Positions 35,884 through 45,886 are shown, counted from the stretch's first letter. The stretch: 64,000 bases of DNA from an uncultured Pseudomonadota bacterium (GCA_903875225.1 CAIQVJ010000058.1:62001-126000), one strand, 5' to 3'. The notes: generated by a model not told the origin, from the sequence alone. Numbers and translations: made by a program.

Positions 35884-36725
35884 ACCGCAACGAGCGCACC
35901 GGGTTCGGGCTGCTGGCGATCTGCGCCGGGTTTCTCGTCCTGCTGGTGGTCGCGCTGGTGGGGTACGTCGTCTCCGGCGGCTGGTCGGTGTTGAGCTTCG
36001 GGTTCCTGACCGAGGTTCCCCGGAACGGCATGCGGGAGGGTGGCATCTGGCCGCCGATCTTCGGTACCATCGTGCTGATGCTGATCACCGCGGTGTCCGC
36101 GACCCCGCTCGGGGTCGGGTGCGCCATCTACCTGGTGGAGTATGCCCGCGAGGGCTGGCTCGTCCGGCTCATCCGTCTCTCGATCCGCAACCTCTCCGGG
36201 GTGCCGAGCGTGGTGTACGGGCTCTTCGGTGTCGGGCTGTTCGTGAATGGCCTCGGATTCGGCCCCTCGTTGCTCGCGAGTGGTCTCACCCTCGGCCTGC
36301 TCACGCTGCCCTGGACGATCACGGCCTCCGAGGAGGCCCTGCGCCGTGTGCCCCGGAGCTACCGGGACGGCGCGCTCGCGCTGGGCGCAACACCCTGGGA
36401 GGCGATATCGAAGAACGTGATCCCGGCAGCGCTGCCCGGGATGCTCACCGGCATCATCCTCGGCCTCGCCCGTGCGGCAGGGGAGACTGCCCCGATCCTG
36501 TTCACCGGGGTCACGTTCTCACGCCCCGACATTCCCCACAGCGTGTTCGACACCTACATGGCGCTGCCCTACCACCTCTACATCCTCTCCACCCAGCACC
36601 AGGACATCGTCACGGTGCGCCCTGTCGCGTTCGCCACGGCCACGGTGCTGTTGGGGATCGTGCTGGTGATCAACGGAACGGCTGCGGTTGTCCGGTCGCG
36701 CCTTCGCGCTGCCCAGGTCGGGTAG
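35880..36725 (+). CDS. pstA: phosphate ABC transporter permease PstA
   Basis: 281 residues, six hydrophobic segments. EAA-type loop [20 protein letters not shown] near the middle contacts PstB. Conserved [12 protein letters not shown] and the [10 protein letters not shown] stretch are typical of PstA. GTG start overlaps pstC TGA. Forms the membrane channel with PstC. Confidence 0.95.
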   Translation: MNRNERTGFGLLAICAGFLVLLVVALVGYVVSGGWSVLSFGFLTEVPRNGMREGGIWPPIFGTIVLMLITAVSATPLGVGCAIYLVEYAREGWLVRLIRLSIRNLSGVPSVVYGLFGVGLFVNGLGFGPSLLASGLTLGLLTLPWTITASEEALRRVPRSYRDGALALGATPWEAISKNVIPAALPGMLTGIILGLARAAGETAPILFTGVTFSRPDIPHSVFDTYMALPYHLYILSTQHQDIVTVRPVAFATATVLLGIVLVINGTAAVVRSRLRAAQVG

Positions 36726-36747
36726 ACATGCACCCCGGAGGCTCGAA

Positions 36748-37497
36748 GTGAAGATCCAGAGCAAGAAGCTGGAGGTGTGGTACGGCAACAAGCAGGCCCT
36801 GCACGCCGTGGATCTCGCCATGCAGGAGCACACCATCACGGCGCTCATCGGTCCGTCGGGCTGTGGCAAGAGCACGTATCTGCGCTGCCTGAACCGCATG
36901 AACGACACGATCGAGGGCGTCGTGGTGAAGGGCGGACTCCTGCTCGACGGATACGATGTCTACGAGCCGGGTGTGGACGTGGTCGCGCTCCGCCGCCGCG
37001 TCGGCATGGTGTTCCAGAAGGCGAACCCGTTCCCGAAGTCGATCTTCGACAACGTCGCGTTCGGGTTGAGGCTCGGCCCACGGATCCCGAAGACGGAGCT
37101 CGACGGCCGCGTGGAGCAGGCGCTCACGAGAGCCGCGCTTTGGGAGGAGGTGCGAGACAGGCTCACGGGCTCTGCGTTGGGCCTCTCCGGGGGCCAGCAG
37201 CAGCGCCTGTGCATCGCTCGCGCGCTCGCGGTGGAGCCAGAGGTGCTGCTGATGGACGAGCCCACCAGCGCGCTCGACCCGATCGCCACGGCGAAGATCG
37301 AGGAGCTGCTGCACGGCCTGGCGGACAGGTACACCATCGTGATCGTCACGCACAACATGCAGCAGGCCGCCAGGGTGAGCGACCAGACGGCGTTCTTCTT
37401 CATGGGGCAGCTCATCGAGGTCGCACCGACGGACGACCTTTTCACCCACCCCACGGTAAAGAAGACAGAAGAGTACATCACCGGGAGGTTCGGTTGA
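36748..37497 (+). CDS. pstB: phosphate ABC transporter ATP-binding protein PstB
   Basis: 249 residues from GTG 36748, chosen because GGAGG lies 7 bases before it and homology begins at [12 protein letters not shown]. Walker [10 protein letters not shown] (35-43), Q-loop [11 protein letters not shown], signature LSGGQQQR, Walker [14 protein letters not shown]-loop VTHN, all intact. Energises PstCA-mediated phosphate import. Stop overlaps the TTG start of phoU. Confidence 0.96.
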   Translation: MKIQSKKLEVWYGNKQALHAVDLAMQEHTITALIGPSGCGKSTYLRCLNRMNDTIEGVVVKGGLLLDGYDVYEPGVDVVALRRRVGMVFQKANPFPKSIFDNVAFGLRLGPRIPKTELDGRVEQALTRAALWEEVRDRLTGSALGLSGGQQQRLCIARALAVEPEVLLMDEPTSALDPIATAKIEELLHGLADRYTIVIVTHNMQQAARVSDQTAFFFMGQLIEVAPTDDLFTHPTVKKTEEYITGRFG

Positions 37498-38159
37498 CCC
37501 GCCACACAGACACGCACTACGAGAGCGACCTGCTCAACCTCGCCAGCCACGTCAACCTGATGGGGGCGCGCGCGGAGGGCATGGTCGCGAACGCGATCCG
37601 TGCGCTGTTCAACCGGGACGCTGCGCTCGCCCGGGCCGTGGTGGACCAGGACTCGGATCTCGACCAGCTCGAGAAGGAGTCCGACAGGCGCTGCCTGAAC
37701 ATCCTCGCTCGCCGCTCCCCGGTGGGTGAGGATCTGCGGTTCGTGACCAGTGTGTTCAAGGTCGTCACGGACCTGGAGCGCGTGGGCGACCTGGCGGTGA
37801 ACATCGCAGAACGTGGCCTCGACCTGGCCGCGGGCACCGGGATCCATGCCGGTCCCGAGATCCAGGAGCTCTCTGCTCGCGTGCAGGCCCAGCTCTCGGA
37901 GTCCATCCGGGCGTTCGGAGACCGGGATGTTGCTGCGGCACGGGGGCTGCCCGCCATGGATGCGGTCGTGGACGACATGAACCGGCTGGCGTTCACGAGC
38001 CTGCTCACGATCGCCCGGAACCATCCCGACCAGATCGACCGCGCTCTCTCGCTCTCGAGCGTGTGCAAGCACCTCGAACGTATCGGAGACCACGCGGTGA
38101 ACATCGGCGAACAGACTGTGTTTCTGGTCGAGGGGCATGACGTGCGGCACGGCGGATGA
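37494..38159 (+). CDS. phoU: phosphate signalling protein PhoU
   Basis: 221 residues from TTG 37494, which overlaps the pstB TGA and has GGGAGG upstream. Two related three-helix bundles: [15 protein letters not shown] and [15 protein letters not shown] are the duplicated metal-binding E/DxxxD motifs of PhoU. Links Pst activity to the PhoR sensor and restrains phosphate uptake. No phoR/phoB genes in the window. Confidence 0.95.
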   Translation: MTRHTDTHYESDLLNLASHVNLMGARAEGMVANAIRALFNRDAALARAVVDQDSDLDQLEKESDRRCLNILARRSPVGEDLRFVTSVFKVVTDLERVGDLAVNIAERGLDLAAGTGIHAGPEIQELSARVQAQLSESIRAFGDRDVAAARGLPAMDAVVDDMNRLAFTSLLTIARNHPDQIDRALSLSSVCKHLERIGDHAVNIGEQTVFLVEGHDVRHGG

Positions 38160-38225
38160 GCCAGCGGGTGCTCGAGGAGCAGGTGTACACCCTCGGTCGG
38201 GTTGCGTAGTAGCGCTTCGGGTGCG

Positions 38226-38241
38226 CCGCGATAGCTCGCGG
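38226..38241. terminator. short perfect inverted repeat after phoU
   Basis: CCGCGA (38226-38231), loop TAGC, TCGCGG (38236-38241), 66 bp after the phoU stop and 18 bp before the next ATG. No U tract; it could end the pst operon or act in the leader of the next gene. Confidence 0.3.
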
Positions 38242-38259
38242 TCACACCGGATTATTTCC

Positions 38260-38931
<672 letters not shown>

Positions 38932-38951
38932 ACGCGCGCGGCTGATCGCAC

Positions 38952-39392
38952 CTACGGGGCTCCCGAGTCACCCCCGGTGTCGTCGACGGGACCCTGTCGA
39001 TACAGGGTCATCGTCCCGACGCCGGTGATGTCCAGGTAGAGCGATGCCCGCTCGTCGGCGAACAGGCCGGTCACGTCGAACGCGACTCCGTTGAGCGCGA
39101 CCTCGCACCACAGGTCGTCGCCGTCGACGGTCACTCCCTCGATCCAACTGTCCTCGAACTTGATCACCAGGCCCTGGACGACCATCCTCCCCCGGAAGCC
39201 GACGAACGCCCAGAGGACGCTCTCCCGGTCATAGAAGGTGACCGTGAGGAACGAGTCGGTGTTGAGCACCCGCACGCCGTCTGCGGGTTCACCGTCTGCG
39301 GGGTACCCAACATAGGTCCCGTCGATGATGTCGATGGTCCTGCCGGGGGCAATCGTGCCGGCACCACAAGCAAGCAATAGAATCATGAACAT
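38952..39392 (-). CDS. small lipoprotein of unknown function
   Basis: 146 residues. Start ATG 39392 with GGAGG 6 bases upstream; signal MFMILLLAC is among the shortest possible (Cys9) and has no basic residue. The mature part is beta-rich (DIIDGTYVGYPADG, FLTVTFYDRESVLWAFVGF) and ends in an acidic VDDTGGDSGAP tail. No family recognised; probably periplasmic or outer-membrane anchored. Confidence 0.72.
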   Translation of the reverse strand: MFMILLLACGAGTIAPGRTIDIIDGTYVGYPADGEPADGVRVLNTDSFLTVTFYDRESVLWAFVGFRGRMVVQGLVIKFEDSWIEGVTVDGDDLWCEVALNGVAFDVTGLFADERASLYLDITGVGTMTLYRQGPVDDTGGDSGAP

Positions 39393-40080
39393 GAAGCACC
39401 TCCGTTGTGTGATGCTCCGCTCTGTGCCAAAGACCCTTCTGGCTCATCCGGTCCAGGACGTTCCGTGAGCTGGGGTCCGGCTACTCCGTGTTGATGCAAC
39501 CTCCGTGCCAGCATTCGCGCGTGGATGTCGGCTCCCCGTCGGCCCGCTGGCTGGCTTCCGGGTGGTCTCCCGGAACGGGTGGGGGTGTAGGGGCTCGCCG
39601 AGCGTTCGATATGGCCCACTCCGACCGCGCAGCGGCCCGGTCGTCCATGCGGTCCCCCCTGGTCGTTGCGGACGCTCAGCGGACGATCCTGGACGGCTTC
39701 ATGAAACGTATGCATTTTGACAGGATTCTTCATTGACTCGGGCTCTCGAACACCTGTAGGATGCCGGCGCAGCGGGAGAAACCAGAACTTGCGTTGAAGT
39801 GTGCGTGAGATCGCGACGAGTACACCTTCGTGATCACCGTAGACGGAATTCCGACAGGATTCGATTGACCTCGGATCCCGATTCGTTCTAGAATGGGACC
39901 GTCAGACCAGATTCCCCGCGACAGTCGCAAGAAGCGGCGGGCCACAGGCTTGCCGTCCCCGGTGGAGCGCACCGAGGCCGATTTGCATCACACAGCGCCG
40001 CACCCTCCACTCGTCGTCCCCGACGGGCGAGAGCAGGGCTGTTTCTCTTTCCAAGCTTGTTCACAACTCAGGAGTCACCC
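39393..40080. other. 688-bp intergenic region without a convincing gene
   Basis: Short ORFs exist on both strands but lack codon bias, ribosome-binding sites and recognisable domains. The region 39700-39900 is noticeably less GC-rich than its surroundings. It contains two copies of GACAGGATTC (39719-39728, 39853-39862), each followed by ATTGAC, and a promoter-like element at 39865-39894. It probably holds divergent control regions for the two flanking surface-protein genes. Confidence 0.5.
39865..39894 (+). promoter_or_regulatory. candidate promoter for the FG-GAP/His-tail protein
   Basis: TTGACC (39865-39870), 18 bases, TAGAAT (39889-39894), both five of six to consensus, inside a locally AT-richer stretch. 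A transcript from here would have a leader of about 180 nt before ATG 40081. One GACAGGATTC copy overlaps the upstream edge. Confidence 0.45.
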
Positions 40081-42315
40081 ATGTCCAAACCTGGCTACCT
40101 CGTCTTCTCGTCCCTGTTGCTCGCGCTCGCCGGTGCAGGCTGCCGTGGAGCGCCCCCGTCTCCGGCAGCGCATACAGTCCCCCCGAACGGGGACTGGATG
40201 GCGGAGATCCTGACGCGCACCGGAACCGCGCTCCGTACCTTCCGCGCCCGGTCCGGGGGGTTCGATGCCCGGCACGACGGGCTCGACTATGACGTCTCGG
40301 TGGACGCGGGTGGGCTCCGCGTGCGCCACCTGGGAGACGACATCGGGCTCGAATTCCGGCGCTGGGGGCGCGTGGGCGCGCTGCGTGGGGCCGAGGTCGC
40401 GCCCCCGACGGTAGGTGGCTGCGGGCATGACGGCGCCGTGCTCCCCGAGGGGGACTGTGCCCGGGAGCTCAGCCTGGATCGGGGCGGGGGAGCGACGGAG
40501 TGGGTGGAGAACGCCGCGGAGGGGGTGGAGCAGGGCTGGACGCTCGACACGCGCCCGGACGGCGCCGGACCGCTGCTGCTGCAGGTGCAGGTGGACGGCG
40601 CCACACCGACCGCTGTGGGCGACGGCGTCGAGCTCGCCGGCGCGTCTGGGCAGGTGTACCGGTACCGGGACCTCGGGGCCTGGGACGCCAACGGGGACGC
40701 GCTGGAGGCGTGGTTCGAGGTGGATGGCGACACCATTTCCATCCTTGTGGACGATGCCGGGGCCACGTGGCCCATCGAGATCGACCCGACGATGGACAGC
40801 GTGGAGGACGTCACCATCAGCGGCACCGCCACCTCGGGGTACCTCGGCATCTCGGTGGCTGGCGCGGGGGATGTGAACGCCGACGGCGCGGATGACGTGA
40901 TCGTCGGCTCCTCCTACGAGAATGCGGGCCTGGGTGCAGCGCGGGTCTACCTTGGCGGTCCTGCCATGGACAGCACCGCGGACGTCACGATCAACGGCAC
41001 CGCTACGCTTGGCTACATGGGGCGGTGCGTGGCTCCGGCCGGGGACTTGGACAGCGACGGCTATGACGACGTCCTCGTGGGCTCCCCGAACGAGAACGGA
41101 GGCCTGGGGGCGCTCCGCGTGTACTACGGCGGCGCATCGATGGACTCTGCAGAGGATCTGACGTTCGGCGGGTCCTCACCGGACAGCACGTTCGGGCGGT
41201 CTGCGGCCGGGGCGGGCGACCTGAACGGGGATGGCCACCCCGATCTGGTCATCGGGGCGTTCGGGGAGAGCGACAGCCGTGGCGTTGCGCGCGTCTACTT
41301 CGGAGGCGCAGCGATGGACACCACGGCAGACATCACGATCACCGGCGATGCCGCGCCCGGCTACCTCGGGCGCTCGGTGGCCCGCTCGGGGGACGTGAAC
41401 GGGGATGGTTTCGACGACATCGTCGTCGGCTCCTACCTCGAGAACGCGGAGCTCGGCGCTGTGCGGGTGTTCTACGGCGGCGCCGCCATGGACGGGGTGG
41501 CAGACGTGGTGATCAGCGGCGCCGCCGTCGGCGGGCGCATGGGGTACTCGGTGGCTCGGGCGGGTGACCTGAACTCGGACGGCTACAGCGACCTCGTCGT
41601 GGGCTCCTACACCGAGAACGCCGGCATGGGTGCTGCTCGCGTGTACTTTGGTGGCCCCTCGATGGATGTCACCGCAGACCTGACCATCGAGGGCACCGCC
41701 GCGAACGCCCAGCTCGGGGAGTCCGTGGCCTCGGCCGGGGACACCAATGACGACGGCGTGGACGACTTCATCGTGGGGGCGTTCAACGAGAGCTCGGGGC
41801 TCGGAGCCGCCCGCGTCTACGATGGCGGGAGCGCCATGGACGACGTGGCGGACGTGGAGATCCTCGGGACCGACACAAGCCCCGGCCGCTTCGGCTACAG
41901 CGTCGCGGGCGCGGGTGACGTGAACCAGGATGGAGGCCAGGACATCATCGTAGGCGCATACAACGAGTCTTCCGGGCTCGGCACGGCGCGCATCTACTTT
42001 GGTGTCGCCCACCCCACCGACAGGGATGGGGACTCGGTGCCGATCGAAGCGGACTGTGACGACTCCGACCCCGCCGTCGGCGCACCCTACACCCGTTACG
42101 TGGACGCCGATGGCGATGGGTACGGGTCGACGACCGCGGTCACCGCGTGTGCCGACGACGCCGGGTACTCGGACAACTCGACGGACTGCAACGACGCCGA
42201 CAGCCACCATCACACCGCGCACGGGCGCTCGTGCGAGGACCACCACCACGGCGAGGATCACGGGGGCCATCATGGCGGGGGGGACCATCACGGGAGCCAC
42301 GGCGGCGACGACTGA
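40081..42315 (+). CDS. FG-GAP repeat lipoprotein with MopE-type motifs and His-rich tail
   Basis: 744 residues from ATG 40081 (CAGGAG upstream). Signal MSKPGYLVFSSLLLALAGAGC gives lipidated Cys21. Residues about 50-240 are a beta domain seen in front of such repeats. Residues about 250-640 carry six or seven FG-GAP units with a ~63-residue period, each with a Ca-binding loop such as GDVNADGADDVIVG or GDLNSDGYSDLVVG, expected to form an integrin-like beta-propeller. Then DCDDSD/DADGDGYG/DCNDAD loops of the MopE metal-binding type, and a 40-residue tail (about 705-744) with about 15 His plus Asp and Gly. Likely surface-exposed and metal-binding. Confidence 0.85.
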   Translation: MSKPGYLVFSSLLLALAGAGCRGAPPSPAAHTVPPNGDWMAEILTRTGTALRTFRARSGGFDARHDGLDYDVSVDAGGLRVRHLGDDIGLEFRRWGRVGALRGAEVAPPTVGGCGHDGAVLPEGDCARELSLDRGGGATEWVENAAEGVEQGWTLDTRPDGAGPLLLQVQVDGATPTAVGDGVELAGASGQVYRYRDLGAWDANGDALEAWFEVDGDTISILVDDAGATWPIEIDPTMDSVEDVTISGTATSGYLGISVAGAGDVNADGADDVIVGSSYENAGLGAARVYLGGPAMDSTADVTINGTATLGYMGRCVAPAGDLDSDGYDDVLVGSPNENGGLGALRVYYGGASMDSAEDLTFGGSSPDSTFGRSAAGAGDLNGDGHPDLVIGAFGESDSRGVARVYFGGAAMDTTADITITGDAAPGYLGRSVARSGDVNGDGFDDIVVGSYLENAELGAVRVFYGGAAMDGVADVVISGAAVGGRMGYSVARAGDLNSDGYSDLVVGSYTENAGMGAARVYFGGPSMDVTADLTIEGTAANAQLGESVASAGDTNDDGVDDFIVGAFNESSGLGAARVYDGGSAMDDVADVEILGTDTSPGRFGYSVAGAGDVNQDGGQDIIVGAYNESSGLGTARIYFGVAHPTDRDGDSVPIEADCDDSDPAVGAPYTRYVDADGDGYGSTTAVTACADDAGYSDNSTDCNDADSHHHTAHGRSCEDHHHGEDHGGHHGGGDHHGSHGGDD

Positions 42316-42398
42316 TCCGTTCGCCGGAGCTATCGGCCGGGGGCGCCTGCTGGTTGGTCCCGGTTGTGTGTCGTGCCACCCCACTCCCGTGTCAGAGC

Positions 42399-42413
42399 CC
42401 CCGCGTCGCGGGG
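42399..42413 (+). terminator. GC-rich hairpin after the FG-GAP gene
   Basis: CCCCGC (42399-42404), loop GTC, GCGGGG (42408-42413), 84 bp after the stop. No U tract; weak support for termination. Confidence 0.3.
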
Positions 42414-42525
42414 CGTGATCCCCTCCGCGCAGACGAGCGGTCGTTTGGGAGTGAGGTGAGCAGCCACTGAGCCGGGCCTCGCGCCGGTGGCCCGATCCTT
42501 GCCAATCATGGGATTGGAGGTTCAC

Positions 42526-44160
42526 ATGCTCCACCTTGAATTGGCGGGGAGTCGGGTGCTCCCTGTCCTGGCATGCCTCGGGATGATGGGTTGCATGTTC
42601 GATGGGGCGCCGAACGTCGTCCGCCCACCGGTCAGCCTCGCGAGGCTCGTTGCCGCCGGGTCGAGCACGCGGCTTGTCGGCGGCGAGAAGGGCAACGGGT
42701 TCGGCGCGGCAGTCGCGATCCCTGGCGACATCGACGGGGATGGCTACGCGGACGTGGTCGTCGGCGCGCCGGGTACGGATGGCGAGTCTCCTGGCGAGGT
42801 GTACGTCTTCTACGGCGCTGCCGCGGGGGTCGGGACCGTCGCGCAGACGGTGCTCACCGGGTCCACCGCCGCCGGGGGCCTCGGCGCGACCGTGGGCCCA
42901 CTGGGTGACGTGAACGCGGATGGGTTCGCCGACGTGGCCATCGGCACTTCGGACGGCCTCGGGGTCTACCTCGGCTCCGTCGCCGGTCTCCAGACGGAGC
43001 CGTCGCTGCTCCTTCCCGGGGTGCCCGCCGAGGACGTCGCGCATGGCGACTTCGACTGCGACGGGTTCACCGATCTCGCCGTCGTCGACGGGGCGGCCCT
43101 CGTGATGCGCGCAGGGAGTGACGCGGGGCCCTCACCGCTGCCTGGACTCAGGGTGGACCTGCGGGAGTACACGGACTCGGGCTGGACCGTCGTCCTGCAC
43201 GCATCTGGAGTTGGGGACGTCGATGGCGACGGGTGTGACGAGGCGCTCGTCGACGTGGTGAGCTCGGGCCCCTGGGGGCCGCCCGGGCCGATCCATGAGG
43301 GCCTCGTGTTCAGCGGTGGACCCTCGGGCCTGAACGGTGATCTGCTGCTCGAGATGGGCAACGAGTGGGTGCCGGGGGGAGTGCTCGGCTACCTGCGTGC
43401 CTCCGGCATGGCGGGGGATCTGGATGGCGATGGGCGCATGGAGTTGTGGGCGATGTGGGTCGGCCTGCAGTCCTCCCAGGCGCAGAAGCAGCACACCGTG
43501 AGGGTGTACGATCTGCAGGGCGCGGACTTCGAAGAGACGCTCATGTACTCGATCACCTCCGATTGGGACGGAGGGGTCGTCCGCGTCGACCCCGTCGTGC
43601 AGGCCGTGGGCGATCTGAACGCCGACGGCTTCGACGATCTCTACGTCGACTCTCAGATCTTCGGCGGGGCGACAGCCATCCGCGAGATGACCGGCGCCCC
43701 CGCCTCGACGTCCATCCAGGGTCGGGGAGGAAGGGTGAACACCGACTGCGCCGACGATGTGCTGTCGCCCACCGGCGGAGAGTCGGTCGACGTGGTGTAC
43801 GGGATCGCCTACGACGACGGCCTCGGGGGCTTCATCGACCTGGATGGCGACGGGTACGGGACCGCCAAGCGGACCTGTGATCGTCCGTACGTCGAGGACG
43901 CGACAGACTGCAACGACATCGACCCGACCGTTCATCCCGGGGCGATGGAGCTGTGCGACGGGCTCGATCAGGACTGCGACGGGGAGGTGGACGAGGAGGT
44001 GTGCGGAGACACCGGGGAGACGGGGCACGCGCCGCGCCACACGAACGCTCCCTCCACCACCGTTCCGGGCTGCGGCTGCGCGACCGGGGCCGGCCCTGGC
44101 GCCAGCGCGCTGGTGATGCTGCTCGCGGTCCGGCGTCGGCGGTCCGCTTCGCGCGGTTGA
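42526..44160 (+). CDS. FG-GAP repeat protein with MopE-like motif and MYXO-CTERM-like tail
   Basis: 544 residues. I chose ATG 42526 because GGAGG (42516-42520) sits 5 bases before it; ATG 42508 and GTG 42487 are longer alternatives. The N-terminus is a signal peptide, possibly lipidated (LAC at 17 or MMGC at 23). FG-GAP loops include GDIDGDGYADVVVG, GDVNADGFADVAIG and GDLNADGFDDLYV. Near the C-terminus a MopE-type motif reads DCNDIDPTVHPGAMELCDG then DQDCDGEVDEE. The last ~30 residues, GCGCATGAG, a short hydrophobic run and RRRR, match the MYXO-CTERM sorting-signal layout, implying cell-surface anchoring after processing. Confidence 0.83.
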   Translation: MLHLELAGSRVLPVLACLGMMGCMFDGAPNVVRPPVSLARLVAAGSSTRLVGGEKGNGFGAAVAIPGDIDGDGYADVVVGAPGTDGESPGEVYVFYGAAAGVGTVAQTVLTGSTAAGGLGATVGPLGDVNADGFADVAIGTSDGLGVYLGSVAGLQTEPSLLLPGVPAEDVAHGDFDCDGFTDLAVVDGAALVMRAGSDAGPSPLPGLRVDLREYTDSGWTVVLHASGVGDVDGDGCDEALVDVVSSGPWGPPGPIHEGLVFSGGPSGLNGDLLLEMGNEWVPGGVLGYLRASGMAGDLDGDGRMELWAMWVGLQSSQAQKQHTVRVYDLQGADFEETLMYSITSDWDGGVVRVDPVVQAVGDLNADGFDDLYVDSQIFGGATAIREMTGAPASTSIQGRGGRVNTDCADDVLSPTGGESVDVVYGIAYDDGLGGFIDLDGDGYGTAKRTCDRPYVEDATDCNDIDPTVHPGAMELCDGLDQDCDGEVDEEVCGDTGETGHAPRHTNAPSTTVPGCGCATGAGPGASALVMLLAVRRRRSASRG

Positions 44161-44242
44161 CCGAGGTGGGGTTTCGCCGGTGTGTCACGCCCGTCGGCGC
44201 GGCTGCGGCGCGGGGAGGGGGCCACGTGGTCATTGTCGAGGG

Positions 44243-44548
44243 ATGCAGCTCCGTCCCGGCATCGTCGTCCCTGAAGCCGCGCTCGCTGCGGTCTCCAGGC
44301 GCCACCATGTGCTGCGATTGTCCGTCTTCGGATCGAGCGCGCGGGGCGACTTCCGGCCTGACAGCGACTTCGACGTGCTGGTGGACTTCGAACCAGGTGC
44401 CAGGGTCAGCCTTTTCGACCTGGCGGACTTGAGGTCCGACCTCGCCGATCTGATCGGGGTTCCCGTCGACCTCGTGACTCGCGGCGGTCTCAAGCCGCTC
44501 ATCCGGGAACGCATACTCAGCGAGGCCAGGTCCCTGTATGCGGCGTGA
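44243..44548 (+). CDS. MNT-type nucleotidyltransferase antitoxin (MntA-like)
   Basis: 101 residues from ATG 44243. The minimal nucleotidyltransferase signature is intact: VFGSSARGDFRPDSDFDVLVDF, with GSxxRGDxxxxSDxD supplying the two metal-binding Asp residues. In MNT/HEPN modules this protein AMPylates and neutralises the HepT toxin. The stop overlaps the start of a HepT-like reading frame by 11 bp, the usual arrangement, but that partner is truncated. The longer ORF upstream (GC-rich Arg/Gly) is not credible. Confidence 0.85.
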   Translation: MQLRPGIVVPEAALAAVSRRHHVLRLSVFGSSARGDFRPDSDFDVLVDFEPGARVSLFDLADLRSDLADLIGVPVDLVTRGGLKPLIRERILSEARSLYAA

Positions 44549-44700
44549 GCGGCTGTCTCTGACGGGCATCGTCGACGCGGCTGACGCGGCTGCCCGATTT
44601 CTTCAGGGCGTTGACAGGGACACCTTCCTCGGGTCGGAGCTCTTGCAGAGCGCCGTGCAGACATTCCTGTCCTGCGCGTGCAGATCGCCGCGCTGCTCGC
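44538..44700 (+). pseudogene. truncated HepT-like (DUF86/HEPN) toxin remnant
   Basis: The first ~42 residues (MRRERLSLTGIVDAADAAARF, LQGVDRDTFLGSELLQSAVQ) match the N-terminus of HepT-type HEPN proteins, which run to 110-140 residues. After this the frame turns into Cys/Arg-rich nonsense and then reads antisense through the acyl-CoA dehydrogenase 3' end. The catalytic RxxxxH motif in the C-terminal half is absent in all three frames I checked over 44660-44735. The right boundary is approximate. Confidence 0.65.
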
Positions 44701-44734
44701 TACGCTGCCTGCGGACGGATGAAGTCGGGCGCCC

Positions 44735-45886
44735 CTACATCCCGCTCCACTTCCCGATTATCTCCTTCATGATCTCGCTCGTGCCACCGCCGATCGGCAT
44801 GAGGCGCAGGTCGCGACAGGTGCGGACGATGTCGTACTCCTCCATGAAGCCATTTCCCCCGTGGAACTGCTGGCAGTCGTAGAGCACCTTCTGCGCGAGA
44901 TCGCCTGCAAACAACTTGGCCATGGAAACCTGCAGGGTTGGGTCCTCCTTGGTCTCCATCCGTGCGACCGCCGCGTAATTGAGCAGCTTCGCAGCCTGTA
45001 GCGCTGTCAGGTGCTCTGCAAACTTGTGGCGCCAGACCTGGAAGCTGCCAATCGGACGCTTGAACGCCTTCCGGGTGCGCCCATACTCCAGTGCGTCCTG
45101 GATGGAGAGCTCCATCGCGCTCGTGGCCATGAGCGCGCCGACGAGGCGCTCGCCCTGGAAGTTCTGCATGATGTACAGGAAGCCGGCGTTCTCGACGCCG
45201 AGCAGGTTGCGGCGCGGGATGCGGCATTCATCGAAGTGCAGGAGCGAGCTGTCGACGGCGCGGGTTCCGAGCTTGTCGAGCTTCTTGCCGACGGAGAACC
45301 CCTTCGTCTTCGTGGGGAACAGCACCAGGGAGATGCCGGCATGCCCCTGCTCCCCGGTGCGCACGGCGAGCACGACGAAATCGGCGAACGCTCCGTTGGT
45401 GATGTAGGTCTTCGCGCCGTTGATGACGTAGTCGCCCCCGTCGATCCGGGCAGTGGTCTCGATCGCGGCGACGTCGGAGCCGCAGTTGGGTTCTGTCACC
45501 CCGAGCGAGCCGATGAGCTCGCCGCGCATCGCGGGCTTGAGGAACTCCTCCTTCTGCTCGGGCGTGCCGATCTCGCTGATGATCGGCGTGGAGATGTCGG
45601 TGTGCACGAGGATGCTCATCACCACACCGCCGTTGCGGGCGTGCGCCAGCTCCTCCACGAAGGCGGTGTGGAACCACCAGTCAAGGCCCTGGCCACCGTC
45701 CTCGACGGGGTAGCGGATCCCGAGGCAGCCCATGCCGGCAAGCTGCTTGATCATCTCGCGTGCGGGCCACTCGCCGGCGTCGTCCCACTCCTTGCGGTGC
45801 GGGTACAGCTCCCTCGTGACCCATTCGCGGACGGTCTTGCGGAGGAGCTCGTGTTCGGACTCAAAGGGCGGGAAGGATGTAGTCAT
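44735..45886 (-). CDS. acyl-CoA dehydrogenase (LCAD/IVD-like active-site layout)
   Basis: 383 residues, normal for the family. N-terminal helical domain, middle beta domain with GSLGVTEPNCGSDVA and the FAD-binding TYITNG, then the C-terminal helical domain with RKAFKRPIGSFQ, QFHGGNG and GGGTSEIMKE. The usual catalytic Glu before GT in YEGTSE is Gly here; a Glu in the ERLVGALMATSAMELSIQ helix lies where the base sits in long-chain and isovaleryl-type enzymes. Introduces the alpha-beta double bond into an acyl-CoA with electron transfer to ETF. Isolated gene; upstream 267 bp shows nothing clear. Confidence 0.92.
   Translation of the reverse strand: MTTSFPPFESEHELLRKTVREWVTRELYPHRKEWDDAGEWPAREMIKQLAGMGCLGIRYPVEDGGQGLDWWFHTAFVEELAHARNGGVVMSILVHTDISTPIISEIGTPEQKEEFLKPAMRGELIGSLGVTEPNCGSDVAAIETTARIDGGDYVINGAKTYITNGAFADFVVLAVRTGEQGHAGISLVLFPTKTKGFSVGKKLDKLGTRAVDSSLLHFDECRIPRRNLLGVENAGFLYIMQNFQGERLVGALMATSAMELSIQDALEYGRTRKAFKRPIGSFQVWRHKFAEHLTALQAAKLLNYAAVARMETKEDPTLQVSMAKLFAGDLAQKVLYDCQQFHGGNGFMEEYDIVRTCRDLRLMPIGGGTSEIMKEIIGKWSGM

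Noticed and set aside
39383-39733. Minus-strand 116-codon ORF in the large intergenic region
   Set aside because: No ribosome-binding site, no hydrophobic or domain pattern, and it overlaps the start region of the small lipoprotein.
39488-39736. Plus-strand 82-codon ORF in the large intergenic region
   Set aside because: Composition is random-looking and it has no homology features.
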